The notes: generated by a model not told the origin, from the sequence alone. Numbered from the stretch's first letter, positions 9,919-19,675 are shown. The stretch: 64,000 nucleotides of DNA from Pseudomonas cavernae (GCF_003595175.1 NZ_CP032419.1:4712001-4776000), one strand, 5' to 3'. Numbers and translations: made by a program.

Positions 9919-10410
9919 TCAGGCGCGGCGCAGCAATTGGAAGAACGCGAACAGAATCATGCCGGCGAACGCCAGCAGGCTCCACTCCGGAATGCTCAGG
10001 CCGAACAGCGTCCAGGTCACCTCGGCGCAGTCGGCGGTGCCATGCAGGACCAGCCGTACGATGTCCTGAAACGGCAGCGCCTCCATCATGTAGTCGAGGC
10101 TCGGCAGGCACGCTGGCAACTGATCGGCCGGCACGCTCTGCAGCCACACCTGACGCCCGGCGGTGGCCGCCCCGGCGACGGCGCTGAGCCCGGCCAGCAG
10201 CGCATAGACGCGCTGGCCCGGGCGCCCCGGCGCATGCACGGCAGCGATCAGGCAGAACACACCGAACAGGATGACGCAGATGCGCTGGACAATGCACAGC
10301 GGGCAAGGCTGCAGACCGACCACATGCTCGAGATACAGCGCGCCGCCCATCAGAGCCAGGCAACCGAGAAAGGCGAGGAAGAACAGCGAGCGAGGGCTGG
10401 CCAGCGACAT
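9919..10410 (-). CDS. dsbB: DsbB-family disulfide bond formation protein
   Basis: A 163-residue inner-membrane protein with four helices. It has the DsbB cysteine pairs: PCPLC after the first helix (quinone-linked pair) and a periplasmic loop with ACLPSL and a later DC. It reoxidises DsbA and passes electrons to quinones. ATG at 10410 follows GGAG at good spacing; the frame extends upstream without a better start. Pseudomonads carry two DsbB homologues, and this locus corresponds to the one beside the hem operon (also called DsbH). Confidence 0.93.
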   Translation of the reverse strand: MSLASPRSLFFLAFLGCLALMGGALYLEHVVGLQPCPLCIVQRICVILFGVFCLIAAVHAPGRPGQRVYALLAGLSAVAGAATAGRQVWLQSVPADQLPACLPSLDYMMEALPFQDIVRLVLHGTADCAEVTWTLFGLSIPEWSLLAFAGMILFAFFQLLRRA

Positions 10411-10475
10411 GTCGTCTCCAAAGGAGGTGGGAAAGGTGGTTACGGTAGTGGAAACCACCGACGCCTTACAAGCCG

Positions 10476-10500
10476 AGGCCGCGCCGGTCTGGCGCGGCCT
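10476..10500. terminator. Strong hairpin after hemY
   Basis: A perfect 10-bp stem (AGGCCGCGCC/GGCGCGGCCT) with a 5-base loop, between hemY and dsbB. It lacks a U-run, so it may be only a transcript-end stabiliser. Confidence 0.5.
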
Positions 10501-10522
10501 ATCGGCGCAGGCCGACGGCGCC

Positions 10523-11776
10523 TCAGACGCGCGCCGGCGCGGGTAATGGCAGACTCGGCAGGTGCTGATCGAGCAGCGCCAGGCCCTCCTGGAACAGTTG
10601 ATTGCTGCGCTCGGTCTCCCCCAGCTGGACCAGCAGACGTCCCAGCTCGGCGCAGGTCTGCGGGTGGCGGGCGAAGCTCAGGCTGCTCTCGAAGTACTCC
10701 CGCGCCTTGCCCCACAGCTGGTTCTGCAGGCACAGGCGGCCGAGGGCGAGCAGCAGGCTGGCGTCATCTGGATGCTCTTTCAGCCAGCCTTCGGCGGTCT
10801 GCAACTGGCGCGCCGGATCGCTGCCGCGCACCAGCCCGTAGAGACTCACGAGCTGGACGTCATAGTGCTGCTTGAGCGCCTTGCGCAGGACCTCCTCGGC
10901 CTCCTCCTGCGCGCCCAGCTGGCGCAGCTGCTCGGCATAGGCGGCGACCAGCACGGGATCCTGACGCTGGCCGCTTGGCAGCTGCTGCCAGGCCTGAGTG
11001 AGCGGCTGCAGCGCCGCTTCACCACCGTTCAGGCCGGCCTCGCCGGCGACGGCCAGACGCGCACTCCAGGCCTGCCGCTCGAGGGTGGCCAGCTCGTTTT
11101 CCGGCAACGCCTTGTGCTTGCGCAATTCCGGAAGCAAGGCGATCAGCGCCGACCAGTCGCCGCGCTGTTGCTGCACCTGCTGCAGCTGGCGCAGCACCTG
11201 ATGATGCTGCGGATGGCGCTCGCGCATCACCTGCAGGGTTTCCAGCGCCGCGTCCAACTGGCCGCGCGCCTGCTGCAGCTCGGCATGCGCCAGGGCAATG
11301 GCCAGCTCGGCCTGCGGTTGGCGCTCCAGCGCGCGTTCCAACAAGGCATCGGCTTCAGCGTCCTCGCCGAGCTGCTGCGCCGCGCGGGCCGCACCGAGGT
11401 AATAGATCAGCGGCTGGCGCTCGCCTTCGGCGGCGCGCTTGAGATGGCGCAAGGCACGGGCCCAGCGGCCCTCGGCCAGATCCAGAAAGCCCTGCTCGGC
11501 GGCCAGCTGCAGCCGCCGCTGGCGATTGCGCCGCGACCACGGATTGACCACCCCACCGGAAACGAACAGCAGGCGGAACAGCAGACGCAAGGCATACAGC
11601 AGCAGCCAGGCCACCGCCAGCAGGGCGAGGAAGGCCCACAGGCTCGACTCGTAGCGAAAGCCCTTGTAGGCGAACAGCACGTAACCGGCATGTTCGCGGA
11701 CAGCCACCCCGATTAGCGCGGCGGCGGCCAGCAGGACCAGGAGGATCAACACCACGCGCACGCGAGTCCGGGTCAT
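10523..11776 (-). CDS. hemY: HemY, TPR-containing heme biosynthesis membrane protein
   Basis: A 417-residue protein with two N-terminal membrane helices (about 8-26 and 42-72) and a long periplasmic tetratricopeptide-like helical domain. This is the proteobacterial HemY_N family, distinct from the Bacillus protoporphyrinogen oxidase of the same name. It is thought to support late heme synthesis or heme handling. The start ATG overlaps the hemX stop (ATGA). It is the last gene of hemC-hemD-hemX-hemY. Confidence 0.95.
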   Translation of the reverse strand: MTRTRVRVVLILLVLLAAAALIGVAVREHAGYVLFAYKGFRYESSLWAFLALLAVAWLLLYALRLLFRLLFVSGGVVNPWSRRNRQRRLQLAAEQGFLDLAEGRWARALRHLKRAAEGERQPLIYYLGAARAAQQLGEDAEADALLERALERQPQAELAIALAHAELQQARGQLDAALETLQVMRERHPQHHQVLRQLQQVQQQRGDWSALIALLPELRKHKALPENELATLERQAWSARLAVAGEAGLNGGEAALQPLTQAWQQLPSGQRQDPVLVAAYAEQLRQLGAQEEAEEVLRKALKQHYDVQLVSLYGLVRGSDPARQLQTAEGWLKEHPDDASLLLALGRLCLQNQLWGKAREYFESSLSFARHPQTCAELGRLLVQLGETERSNQLFQEGLALLDQHLPSLPLPAPARV

Positions 11777-12891
11777 GGCTGGGCTTCCTCCACCGTGGCC
11801 GCCGGCGCCGCCGGTTCAGTCGCCTGGCGCGGCGCCTGGCGGCGCAGCAGATACGCCTGCACGGCGGTCAGCGCCGGCCCCAGGTCGGGCATCGCGACCG
11901 CCACCGGCCGGTCGATCAACTCGTCGAGGCGCGCACGCAGGGCCTGGCTGTCCGGGTTGTCGGCGTTGAAGCTGGTATCCAGTACGCTGCGCGCCTGTTC
12001 CAGCGCTTGCCGATACACCGCGCTCTGACCGTTCAAGGCCGCCCACTGCGCCTGCTCGAGGGCCAAGGTCAAGGCCAGGCGCACCTGGGTCAGGCTCTGC
12101 CCGGCAAGCAGCGGGCGGATGTTCTGGTCGGCATCGAAGTCGATGCGGATGTAGCGCGACAAGGCGTCCCACCATTGCGCCCAACGGCTGCTGCCGTCAC
12201 CCTCGGCGGTCAGGCTGAAGTCGCCGTCGCCCTGGCTGGCGAAGGCCGGCGCCAGGGCATTGAGCTGCGCCGCCTGGGCGCGCAGGGCACCGAGCTGGAG
12301 GAACAGGCCGGTGCGGTCCAGTTCGGCCAGGCTGCGCAGGGCCAGCAGGCTCTTGGCCAGTTGCTCGCGGGCGGCGAAGCTGGCCGGGTCGTCCTGATCG
12401 CGGAGGATGTCATCGGCGCCCCGCACCAGCACCGTGGCGCTGTTGACGTCCTGCAGGGCCGACAGGCGCAGGCTGGCCAGGCGCAACAGGTGCTCGGCTT
12501 CGGCCAGGCGCCAATCCTGGCGGCTGGCGCCGAGCACGGTTTCCAGACGTTTGCTCAGCTGCTGCTGGTCGCCTTGCAACTGGGCGAGCAGGCGCCGGCG
12601 CGCTTCCAACTCATCGGCCGTCGGCAGCTGCGTCAGTTGCGCGGCCAACCCCTGCTCGCGCTGGCTGAGCGCCTGCACCTGGCTGCGCGCGTCTTCCAGT
12701 TGGCCGAGCTGCTGCTGTGCGCGCGCCTCGAGGTTGTGCATCTGCCAGAGGCCGAAGCCGGCGGCAGCCGCACCAGCGGCGCCGAGCAGCAAGGCGAGGA
12801 GCGCCAGACCATTGCCACGGCGCGCGGGCGCTGCGGGCGTTCCCGGAAGCCGTTGCTTGTCGTCTTGGGGAAAGGATGCTTCTTCGCTCAC
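11773..12891 (-). CDS. hemX: HemX, uroporphyrinogen-III C-methyltransferase-like membrane protein
   Basis: A 372-residue protein with a short cytoplasmic N-terminus, a single membrane helix (about residues 27-48, very Ala/Leu rich), a coiled coil (50-115) and a periplasmic helical domain. It carries the HemX family name but no methyltransferase motifs. GTG at 12891 (VSEEASFPQ) is chosen: AAGGA lies at the right distance and it starts 16 bp after hemD. A frame extending back to 13107 would overlap hemD. It is translationally coupled to hemY. Confidence 0.9.
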   Translation of the reverse strand: MSEEASFPQDDKQRLPGTPAAPARRGNGLALLALLLGAAGAAAAGFGLWQMHNLEARAQQQLGQLEDARSQVQALSQREQGLAAQLTQLPTADELEARRRLLAQLQGDQQQLSKRLETVLGASRQDWRLAEAEHLLRLASLRLSALQDVNSATVLVRGADDILRDQDDPASFAAREQLAKSLLALRSLAELDRTGLFLQLGALRAQAAQLNALAPAFASQGDGDFSLTAEGDGSSRWAQWWDALSRYIRIDFDADQNIRPLLAGQSLTQVRLALTLALEQAQWAALNGQSAVYRQALEQARSVLDTSFNADNPDSQALRARLDELIDRPVAVAMPDLGPALTAVQAYLLRRQAPRQATEPAAPAATVEEAQP

Positions 12892-12907
12892 GTATCCGTC
12901 CTTTGCA

Positions 12908-13678
12908 TCAGAGGGCTGGTGCGGGCTGTTCCCGCAATGCCGCCAGCAAGGCCGCGGCGCTGGCGCCACGGCAATCCACAACAATCTGGGCCCCGGCCGC
13001 GCGCGCCAGTTCGGCGACCCGCGGGCTGGGTACGAACAAGGGTAGCCGCGCCAGCTCGGGCCATGCCGCGGCGGCCAGTTCGCGCAGGTGCTCGAAGCCC
13101 TGCCCACTGCTGACCACCAGACCGTTCAGGCGTTCCGCGTCGACCCGCTGCGCCACGGCCTGCGCGGGGTATTCCGGCAGCACGCGGCGATACAGTGGCA
13201 GATAGTCGACCGTCACGCCTTGGCCGCGCAAGCAGTCGGCGAGGAACTCTCGGCCACCCTCGCCGCGCAGGATCAACACCCGCGGTGCGGGCACCGCCAG
13301 GGCCGCCTGCAGACGCGGCAGCGCCAACAGCGCCTCGCTGTCATCGGCAGCGGCGGGATAGCTGACCTCCAAGCCATAGTCTTCGAGGATCTGCGCGGTG
13401 GCGGCGCCGACGCTGAACCAGGCCTGGTGCGCCGGCGGCTGCGGCCAGTAGCGGTCGAGCAGCTCCAGGCCGAGGCGCGCGGCCGGCTTGCTGACGGCGA
13501 TCACCGCGCAGTAGCGATCCAGCTCGAGAATGGTGGCGCGCTGCTCGGCGCTTTCCGCCAGCGGCTGGATGTCGAGCAGCGGCAGGCTGCTGCTGAACAC
13601 ACCCTGCTCGGCCAGGCTGGCGGCCAGCGCCGCGCACTCGTCGGCCGGGCGCGTCAGCAGCAGGCGCCAGGCCGTCAC
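12908..13678 (-). CDS. hemD: Uroporphyrinogen-III synthase
   Basis: A 256-residue enzyme that cyclises hydroxymethylbilane to uroporphyrinogen III. It starts at GTG with [19 protein letters not shown], shows the two-lobed Rossmann-like architecture, and keeps the family segment [14 protein letters not shown]. The GTG overlaps the hemC TGA by four bases (GTGA), as expected for this operon. The family has low sequence conservation, but the context leaves little doubt. Confidence 0.94.
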   Translation of the reverse strand: MTAWRLLLTRPADECAALAASLAEQGVFSSSLPLLDIQPLAESAEQRATILELDRYCAVIAVSKPAARLGLELLDRYWPQPPAHQAWFSVGAATAQILEDYGLEVSYPAAADDSEALLALPRLQAALAVPAPRVLILRGEGGREFLADCLRGQGVTVDYLPLYRRVLPEYPAQAVAQRVDAERLNGLVVSSGQGFEHLRELAAAAWPELARLPLFVPSPRVAELARAAGAQIVVDCRGASAAALLAALREQPAPAL

Positions 13679-14613
13679 GGGTGGTCGACCTCGCCGTAGA
13701 CCCCCTCGAGAATGGCGGCGGCGCCCTGCGCCAGCAGATCCTCGGCGACGCGCACACCGAGTGCTTCGGCCTCGCTCGCCGGGGCATGCGCCTCGGCGCG
13801 CAGCAGCAGGCCGCCATCCGGCTGACCGACCAGGCCGCGCAGCCACAGCTGCTCGCCGTCCAGCTCGGCATAGCAGGCGATTGGCACTTGGCAGCCGCCA
13901 TTCAGACGCTTGTTCAGGGCGCGCTCGGCGCTCACCCGCAGCGCGGTATCGCGGTGATGCAGCGGCGCCAGGAGGGCGTGGATCTCACTGTCGGCGCTGC
14001 GGCACTCGATGCCCACCGCGCCCTGGCCACCGGCCGGCAGGCTGTCGGCGACGCTGAGCGCGGAGCGGATGCGCGCCTCGAAGCCGAGGCGGATCAGCCC
14101 GGCGGCGGCGAGGATGATGGCGTCGTAGTCGCCGGCATCCAGCTTGGCCAGGCGGGTGTTGACGTTGCCGCGCAGGAACTGGATCCGCAGGTCCGGCCGG
14201 CGGGCCAGCAGTTGGGCCTGGCGGCGCAGGCTGGAAGTGCCGACCACGCTACCGGCGGGTAGCTCGTCGAGGCTGGCGTAGGTGTTGGAGACGAAGGCAT
14301 CGCGCGGGTCTTCGCGCTCGCAGATGCAGTACAGGCCGAGCCCGGCGGGAAAATCCATCGGCACGTCCTTCATCGAGTGCACGGCGATGTCCGCCTCATT
14401 CTCCAGCAGCGCGGTTTCCAGCTCCTTGACGAACAGGCCCTTGCCGCCGATTTTCGCCAACGGCGCATCGAGCAGCTTGTCGCCGCGGCTGACCATAGGC
14501 ACCAGGCTGACCCGCAGGCCGGGATGGGCCTGCTCGAGACGGGCTTTGACGTATTCGGCCTGCCAGAGGGCCAGGGCACTTTTGCGGGTGGCGATGCGGA
14601 TTACGCGGGACAT
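13675..14613 (-). CDS. hemC: Porphobilinogen deaminase (hydroxymethylbilane synthase)
   Basis: A 312-residue enzyme that polymerises four porphobilinogen units. The N-terminal [16 protein letters not shown] and the dipyrromethane-cofactor cysteine in [14 protein letters not shown] are present. ATG at 14613 follows GGAAG; a GTG six bases earlier is the alternative. A TATCAT hexamer on the minus strand at 14643-14648 could be the -10 element. The MITE-like element 14708-14882 lies immediately upstream and so borders or replaces part of the hemC control region. Confidence 0.97.
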   Translation of the reverse strand: MSRVIRIATRKSALALWQAEYVKARLEQAHPGLRVSLVPMVSRGDKLLDAPLAKIGGKGLFVKELETALLENEADIAVHSMKDVPMDFPAGLGLYCICEREDPRDAFVSNTYASLDELPAGSVVGTSSLRRQAQLLARRPDLRIQFLRGNVNTRLAKLDAGDYDAIILAAAGLIRLGFEARIRSALSVADSLPAGGQGAVGIECRSADSEIHALLAPLHHRDTALRVSAERALNKRLNGGCQVPIACYAELDGEQLWLRGLVGQPDGGLLLRAEAHAPASEAEALGVRVAEDLLAQGAAAILEGVYGEVDHP

Positions 14614-14707
14614 GATCACTTCCGGGAGCGGGACTTACGGAAATGATAACAGGCCAGCCGACCTCAGGCGCAGCGGCCCGGCCGGCGCCGCGCGGACGTT
14701 GGCCTAG

Positions 14708-14882
14708 GGTCTGTTGACGTTTCGTCGCGAACCGCGTTGCCGCGCAACCCGCAGGGACGGGCCTGTTTTTGCGCGGCGCGTCGTTGCTCGACGCTCATTT
14801 GGAACGACCAAACTTCACGTCTCGCGCCTAGCCCCGCGCAAAAACAGGCTCCGTCGCGGCCGTGACGAAACGTCAACAGACC
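14708..14882. mobile_element. MITE-like 175-bp element at the algR stop codon
   Basis: Perfect 19-bp terminal inverted repeats, GGTCTGTTGACGTTTCGTC (14708-14726) and its complement (14864-14882). It is flanked by a 4-bp direct repeat CTAG (14704-14707 and 14883-14886), the classic IS5-type target. The right CTAG contains the algR stop codon. A second inverted repeat inside pairs GCCTGTTTTTGCGCGG (14761-14776) with 14834-14849. No transposase is encoded. The ends differ from those of the pair at 2735 and 49864, so this is a separate family. Confidence 0.88.
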
Positions 14883-15629
14883 CTAGAGATTCTGCATCAG
14901 CTTGCGCACGCCGGCGACATGCCGGCGACTGACGATCAGCGCATCGCCATTGAAGCCCTTGAGGTACAGCTGGAAATGCCCGAGCGGTGTGCGCTGCAAG
15001 CGCTCGATACGCTCGCGGGCGACCAGCGCGTTGCGGTGGATGCGCACGAAGCGGTCGCCGAACTCGTCCTCCAGCGCCTTCAGCGGCTCGTCCAGCAGCA
15101 CCTCGCCGCCCTCGTGGCGCAGGGTCACGTACTTGTGGTCGGCGATGAAATAGAGCACCTGATCCAGCGGCACCAACTCGATGCCTTTGCGTGTACGCGC
15201 GCTGATATGGCTGCGCGGGCCTTGACCGGTTTCCGCCGCCGGCCGGGTCAGCGCCGCCAGCTGCACGCGGTTCGGCCGTTCGGCTTTTTTCAACGCCTCG
15301 GCCAGATTTTCCGCGCGCACCGGTTTGACCAGATAGCCGACCGCGCTGACCTGGAAGGCTTCGAGGGCGAACTCATCATGGGCGGTGCAGAAAATCACCG
15401 CCGGCGGCGCTTCGCGCTCACACAACTTGGCCGCGACTTGCAGGCCATCCAGGCCGGGCATGCGGATGTCCAACAGAACGACATCCGGCTTCAGGCTGTC
15501 GATCAGCGTCAACGCCTCTTCGCCATTGCTGGCGCCAGGCTCCAGGACGCGGTAACCCTCGAGTTCGCCGACCATGCGGCTGAGGCGCTCGCGGGCTAAT
15601 GGTTCGTCATCGGCAATCAGGACATTCAT
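14883..15629 (-). CDS. algR: AlgR response regulator
   Basis: A 248-residue LytTR-type regulator. The receiver domain starts MNVLIADDEPLARERL, with phospho-acceptor Asp54 in VVLLDIRMPGLDG. The C-terminal LytTR DNA-binding domain (about 140-248) contains LVPLDQVLYFIADHKYVTL and FVRIHRNALV. In P. aeruginosa AlgR controls alginate, twitching motility, rhamnolipid and other virulence genes. The length equals the known protein. The start overlaps the algZ stop (ATGA). A MITE-like element begins exactly at its stop codon. Confidence 0.97.
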   Translation of the reverse strand: MNVLIADDEPLARERLSRMVGELEGYRVLEPGASNGEEALTLIDSLKPDVVLLDIRMPGLDGLQVAAKLCEREAPPAVIFCTAHDEFALEAFQVSAVGYLVKPVRAENLAEALKKAERPNRVQLAALTRPAAETGQGPRSHISARTRKGIELVPLDQVLYFIADHKYVTLRHEGGEVLLDEPLKALEDEFGDRFVRIHRNALVARERIERLQRTPLGHFQLYLKGFNGDALIVSRRHVAGVRKLMQNL

Positions 15630-16708
15630 AGTGCTCTGGCTTCCTGCGTGAGTCTCGCACAAGGATAGCGTAGACAGGTGAAGTGGCGCCCGTCACGGCG
15701 ATCCACGCTCAGACTCGCGCGCGGCCCGAAAAGTGCCGCGAGGCGCGCGTCAATATTCACCAGCGCCTGCTGCGTACCACGCGACGGTTGACGACTGCCG
15801 CCTTCGTCATAGGGGTTGCTGACGCAGAGCAGAAACACCCCCTCCGTATATTCGGCCTCGACCCGCACCAGACCGCCCTCGATGCGCGGCTGAATGCCAT
15901 AGATCAAGGCATTCTCCAGCAACGGCTGCAGCGTCAGCTGCGGAATCGGCAGGTCCGCGGGCACGCCCTCGACCTGCCACTCCAACTGTAGCCGCTCGCC
16001 CAGCCGATACTGCTCGATCGACAGGTAGCGCTGGCTCAGCGCCAGCTCCTCGCTCCAGGGCACCAGGCTGCCCGGTTTGGCCAGGCTGGCGCGAAACAGA
16101 TCGGACAGATCCAGTACCGCCTGCTCGGCCTTGTGCGGATCGACCACCACCAGACTGGCGATGCTGTTCAGGCTGTTGAACAGGAAGTGCGGGCGAATCC
16201 GCGCCTGCAGCGACTCGATGCGCGCCCGCAGTTCGGCCTGTTGCTGGCGGCGCCATTGGCTCTGCAGATAGAAGTAGCGTAGCAGCAGCGCCGACATGAT
16301 CAGGCTGATCAGGCCGTGGCGCAGGTACAGGTTGAGTTCGCCACTGCCCGGCAGTGGACCGCCGAGATCGTAGTAGTCGGCGACGGCGGTGCAGCCGAGC
16401 GCCAGCAGCAGCACGATCAGGCAGCACAGCAAGCCGGCATGACCCGCACGCAGGCGCGACAGCAACGGGCGCAGGCGACACAGCAGGGCGGCCGAAAGCA
16501 GCACGTTCCACTGCACGAACAGCGAAGTCAGGGCCAGGCGCACCCAGTTGAAGCCCGGCTGCATCGGTTCGGCCAGCACCAGTGCCAGCACCAGCAGCTC
16601 GGCGAGCAACACCAGCACCAGCAGTGCCTCGGGCAGGCACAGCTCGGGCAGGAAGAAGTCGTCGTTGGGCGCCGCGGTGTTTTGGTTTGGGGTCGGGTCG
16701 ATTCGCAT
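15626..16708 (-). CDS. algZ: AlgZ/FimS sensor histidine kinase
   Basis: A 360-residue LytS-type membrane kinase. The N-terminal region has several hydrophobic helices (residues about 20-150). The His-kinase box is RPHFLFNSLNSIASLVV and the C-terminal ATPase region is short and degenerate, as in FimS. ATG at 16708 starts MRIDPTPNQN and fits the family's N-terminus; the frame extends upstream through non-conserved sequence. It is coupled to algR by a 4-bp overlap. The divergent gap to argH holds its promoter; a TGTGAGCA half site near 16801 might be Vfr-related but is weak. Confidence 0.94.
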   Translation of the reverse strand: MRIDPTPNQNTAAPNDDFFLPELCLPEALLVLVLLAELLVLALVLAEPMQPGFNWVRLALTSLFVQWNVLLSAALLCRLRPLLSRLRAGHAGLLCCLIVLLLALGCTAVADYYDLGGPLPGSGELNLYLRHGLISLIMSALLLRYFYLQSQWRRQQQAELRARIESLQARIRPHFLFNSLNSIASLVVVDPHKAEQAVLDLSDLFRASLAKPGSLVPWSEELALSQRYLSIEQYRLGERLQLEWQVEGVPADLPIPQLTLQPLLENALIYGIQPRIEGGLVRVEAEYTEGVFLLCVSNPYDEGGSRQPSRGTQQALVNIDARLAALFGPRASLSVDRRDGRHFTCLRYPCARLTQEARAL

Positions 16709-16965
16709 CCGCGCAGTTTCCGCATGGCCGGGCGAGGCGGCAAGGTGGCCGGCTCGGCTAATCCACAATAAAAGCACTGAAATAACCAACAGTGCTAAAA
16801 ATTGTGAGCAAACCAAGGCTTGCGTTGCATTCATGCCCGGCGGCAGACGACAACGCGCCACGCCGCCTTTGCCGTCGAGCCTGTTATTATTCGCCCCACG
16901 TTATCCGCCACGCCGGCCGCCGCCCGCGGCCTGCCCGTTCCATGCGCACCAGCCGAGCGAATCCC

Positions 16966-18360
16966 ATGAGCAGCGAAAAAACCAACCAGTCCTGGGGCGG
17001 CCGCTTCAGCGAACCCGTCGACGCCTTCGTCGCCCGCTTCACCGCCTCCGTCGATTTCGACCAGCGCCTGTACCGCCACGACATCATGGGCTCGATCGCC
17101 CACGCGACCATGCTGGCCAAGGTCGGCGTACTCACCACCGATGAGCGCGACGCCATCGAGGCCGGGCTGAAGCTGATCCAGAGCGAGATCGAGACCGGCA
17201 CCTTCGGCTGGCGCGTCGACCTGGAAGACGTGCACATGAACATCGAGGCACGCCTGACCGACCGCATCGGCGTCACCGGCAAGAAGCTGCACACCGGCCG
17301 CTCGCGCAACGACCAGGTGGCCACCGACATCCGCCTGTGGCTGCGCGACGAGATCGACCTGATCCTCGCCGAAATCAGCCGCCTGCAGCAGGGCCTGCTG
17401 GAGCAGGCCGAGCGTGAAGCCGAGACCATCATGCCCGGCTTCACCCACCTGCAGACCGCCCAGCCGGTGACCTTTGGCCATCACCTGCTGGCCTGGTTCG
17501 AAATGCTCAGCCGCGATTACGAGCGCCTGGTCGACTGCCGCAAGCGGGTCAACCGCATGCCGCTCGGCTCGGCGGCCCTGGCCGGCACCACCTACCCGAT
17601 CCAGCGCGAGATCACCGCGCAGCTGCTCGGCTTCGACGCGGTCGGCGGCAACTCGCTGGACGGCGTGTCCGATCGCGACTTCGCCATCGAGTTCTGCGCT
17701 GCCGCCGCGCTGGCGATGATGCACCTGTCGCGCTTCTCCGAAGAGCTGGTGCTGTGGACATCCGCGCAGTTCCAGTTCATCGACCTGCCGGATCGCTTCT
17801 GCACCGGCTCCTCGATCATGCCGCAGAAGAAGAACCCCGACGTGCCGGAGCTGGTGCGCGGCAAGAGCGGCCGGGTGTTCGGCGCGCTGATGGGCCTGCT
17901 GACCCTGATGAAGGGCCAGCCGCTGGCCTACAACAAGGACAACCAGGAAGACAAGGAACCGCTGTTCGACGCCGCCGACACCCTGCGCGATTCGCTGCGC
18001 GCCTTCGCCGACATGATCCCGGCGCTCAAGCCCAAGCGCGACGTGATGCGCGAAGCGGCGCGTCGCGGTTTCTCCACCGCCACCGACCTGGCCGACTATC
18101 TGGTGCGCAAGGGCCTGCCGTTTCGCGATTGCCACGAGATCGTCGGCCACGCGGTGAAATACGGCGTCGACAGCGGCAAAGACCTGGCCGAGATGAGCCT
18201 CGCCGAGCTGCGCCAGTTCAGCGACCAGATCGGCGACGACGTGTTCGCCGTGCTGACCCTGGAAGGCTCGGTCAACGCCCGCGACCATATCGGCGGCACC
18301 GCGCCGAATCAGGTGCGTGCGGCGGTGGCACGCGGCAAGGCACTGTTGGCTAGCCGCTGA
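16966..18360 (+). CDS. argH: Argininosuccinate lyase
   Basis: A 464-residue enzyme cleaving argininosuccinate to arginine and fumarate, the last step of arginine synthesis. The fumarase/aspartase-family signature [12 protein letters not shown] is present, as are HTGRSRNDQ and the N-terminal SWGGRF. ATG at 16966 gives the standard length. It is divergent from algZ, as in P. aeruginosa, and is followed by the hairpin at 18371-18396. Confidence 0.98.
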   Translation: MSSEKTNQSWGGRFSEPVDAFVARFTASVDFDQRLYRHDIMGSIAHATMLAKVGVLTTDERDAIEAGLKLIQSEIETGTFGWRVDLEDVHMNIEARLTDRIGVTGKKLHTGRSRNDQVATDIRLWLRDEIDLILAEISRLQQGLLEQAEREAETIMPGFTHLQTAQPVTFGHHLLAWFEMLSRDYERLVDCRKRVNRMPLGSAALAGTTYPIQREITAQLLGFDAVGGNSLDGVSDRDFAIEFCAAAALAMMHLSRFSEELVLWTSAQFQFIDLPDRFCTGSSIMPQKKNPDVPELVRGKSGRVFGALMGLLTLMKGQPLAYNKDNQEDKEPLFDAADTLRDSLRAFADMIPALKPKRDVMREAARRGFSTATDLADYLVRKGLPFRDCHEIVGHAVKYGVDSGKDLAEMSLAELRQFSDQIGDDVFAVLTLEGSVNARDHIGGTAPNQVRAAVARGKALLASR

Positions 18361-18370
18361 GGCTGTGCCG

Positions 18371-18396
18371 CCCCTCTCCCGCTTGCGGGAGAGGGG
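18371..18396. repeat. CCCCTCTCCC hairpin repeat after argH
   Basis: A perfect 12-bp stem, CCCCTCTCCCGC and its complement, with a TT loop just 10 bp after the argH stop. A close relative with one mismatch lies at 54652-54677, also right after a stop codon. Such hairpins recur in pseudomonad genomes and may act as transcript ends. Confidence 0.65.
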
Positions 18397-18423
18397 ACTA
18401 CCCACCGACCGCCGAGTCCCGCC

Positions 18424-18909
18424 ATGAGCCTGCATATCCGCCCCGCCACCCCTGCAGACGCCGCGCTGATCCTGCGCTTCATCACCGATCTGGCCATCTA
18501 CGAGAAGGCCGAGCACGAGGTGCAGACCGACGTCGCCGGCATCCGGGCCAGCCTGTTCGCCAGCGGCTCCACCAGCCATGCGCTGATCTGCGAGCAGGAC
18601 GGCCAGCCGATCGGCTACGCGGTGTACTTCTTCAATTACTCGACCTGGCTGGGCAAGCACGGCCTGTATCTGGAAGACCTCTACATCCGCCCCGAGGCAC
18701 GCGGCCTGGGTGCCGGCAAGGCGCTGCTGCGGCACCTGGCACAGCTTGCGGTGGCGCGCGGCTGCGGCCGCTTCGAATGGTCGGTGCTGGACTGGAACGC
18801 GCCGGCCATCCAGTTCTATCAAGCCATCGGCGCCCGCCCGCAGGACGAGTGGGTGCTCTACCGTCTGACCGGCGACGCGCTCACCCGCTTCGCCAGCGGA
18901 CAGGATTAA
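18424..18909 (+). CDS. GNAT-family N-acetyltransferase
   Basis: A 161-residue acetyltransferase with the acetyl-CoA-binding region LYLEDLYIRPEARGLGAGKALL (residues about 81-102) and a C-terminal WNAPAIQFYQAIGARPQDEW motif typical of the spermidine/spermine (SSAT/diamine) branch. It may acetylate small amines or thialysine-like compounds; the exact substrate is unknown. It is followed 12 bp later by the small gene at 18922 and probably co-transcribed with it. Confidence 0.88.
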   Translation: MSLHIRPATPADAALILRFITDLAIYEKAEHEVQTDVAGIRASLFASGSTSHALICEQDGQPIGYAVYFFNYSTWLGKHGLYLEDLYIRPEARGLGAGKALLRHLAQLAVARGCGRFEWSVLDWNAPAIQFYQAIGARPQDEWVLYRLTGDALTRFASGQD

Positions 18910-18921
18910 GGAGATCCACCC

Positions 18922-19215
18922 ATGACCGACCAGAACGACCGCGACGACGAAGCCTTCGCCGAAGCCACCCTCACCCAGGCCATCGAGAATCAGCTGGAAA
19001 CCGGCAATCCGCCGGCCGCCCAGGCTGTCTTCAACAAGCTGACCCTGGTCGGCTACGCGCGCGAGGAAATCCTCCAGCTGATGGCCCTGGTGCTGGCCCA
19101 CGAGATCGACGCCATGCTCGAGGCCGACCGGCCGTTCGACAGCGCCTGGTACGAGCAGGCCCTGCGCGCCCTGCCGGAGCTGCCGGGCGAGGCCGCCGAG
19201 AGCGACGACGCCTGA
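18922..19215 (+). CDS. Small acidic conserved hypothetical protein
   Basis: A 97-residue protein with many Asp and Glu residues at both ends and a helical centre (FNKLTLVGYAREEILQLMALVLAHEIDAML). A good ribosome site (AAGGAGATCC) precedes the ATG. I recognise the pattern as a pseudomonad protein of unknown role, possibly a DUF1841-like relative, but cannot name the family with confidence. It is probably an operon partner of the acetyltransferase gene. Confidence 0.75.
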   Translation: MTDQNDRDDEAFAEATLTQAIENQLETGNPPAAQAVFNKLTLVGYAREEILQLMALVLAHEIDAMLEADRPFDSAWYEQALRALPELPGEAAESDDA

Positions 19216-19333
19216 GTTTTCCCCCGCCGCGGCAGCGACGCGGCTACACTGCAGGAACCCGCCGCCGGCTGGCGGCGCGGCGCAGGCCGACCCATCCGGG
19301 TCCGGCCGACAATCATAAGAATCGGGAGCGACC

Positions 19334-19585
19334 ATGGCCTTTACCCCTGAGCTGATTGCCGAACTGGAAATCCTCGCGCTGTACAACCTGGACAACACCC
19401 AAGAAGGCATCAAGGTCCACAACAACGCCAATCCCAAGGCCCAAGGCGCCATCAGCCGCCTGTACCGCAAGGGCCTGGTCAACCAGCCCGATGGCGGCTA
19501 TCTGACCAGTCTCGGCCTGGACGCCGCCGAGCATGCCCAGGTGCTGCTGACCATCCTCAGCGCCGAGCCCGCGCACTCAAGCTAA
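19334..19585 (+). CDS. TIGR02647 family protein
   Basis: An 83-residue protein, MAFTPELIAELEILALYNLD, recognised as the TIGR02647 family seen near cyaA in pseudomonads. It looks like a small winged-helix-type fold (QGAISRLYRKGLVNQPDGGYLTSLG), suggesting DNA binding or a regulatory role, but none is established. GGGAG precedes the ATG. Confidence 0.82.
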   Translation: MAFTPELIAELEILALYNLDNTQEGIKVHNNANPKAQGAISRLYRKGLVNQPDGGYLTSLGLDAAEHAQVLLTILSAEPAHSS

Positions 19586-19675
19586 GCCACCTTCGCGCCG
19601 ATACAGCGAGCACAGCCTGCCCCGCCGTCCGCGACGGCTGCTAGGCTGTGCCACCCCCACTGCTCGGCCCGCACC

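Noticed and set aside
9656..10363. A 235-codon minus-strand frame across the dsbB gene and algQ leader
   Set aside because: It is dsbB read in another frame; DsbB is clearly encoded and no family matches the alternative.
16797..16815. A possible Vfr/CRP site in the algZ-argH gap
   Set aside because: Only one half (TGTGAGCA) fits; the second arm does not, so it is not listed as a feature.
16831..19482. An 883-codon frame on the minus strand across argH
   Set aside because: It is a mirror of argH, the acetyltransferase and neighbours in GC-rich sequence; its composition is a shadow of real codons and it resembles no known family.
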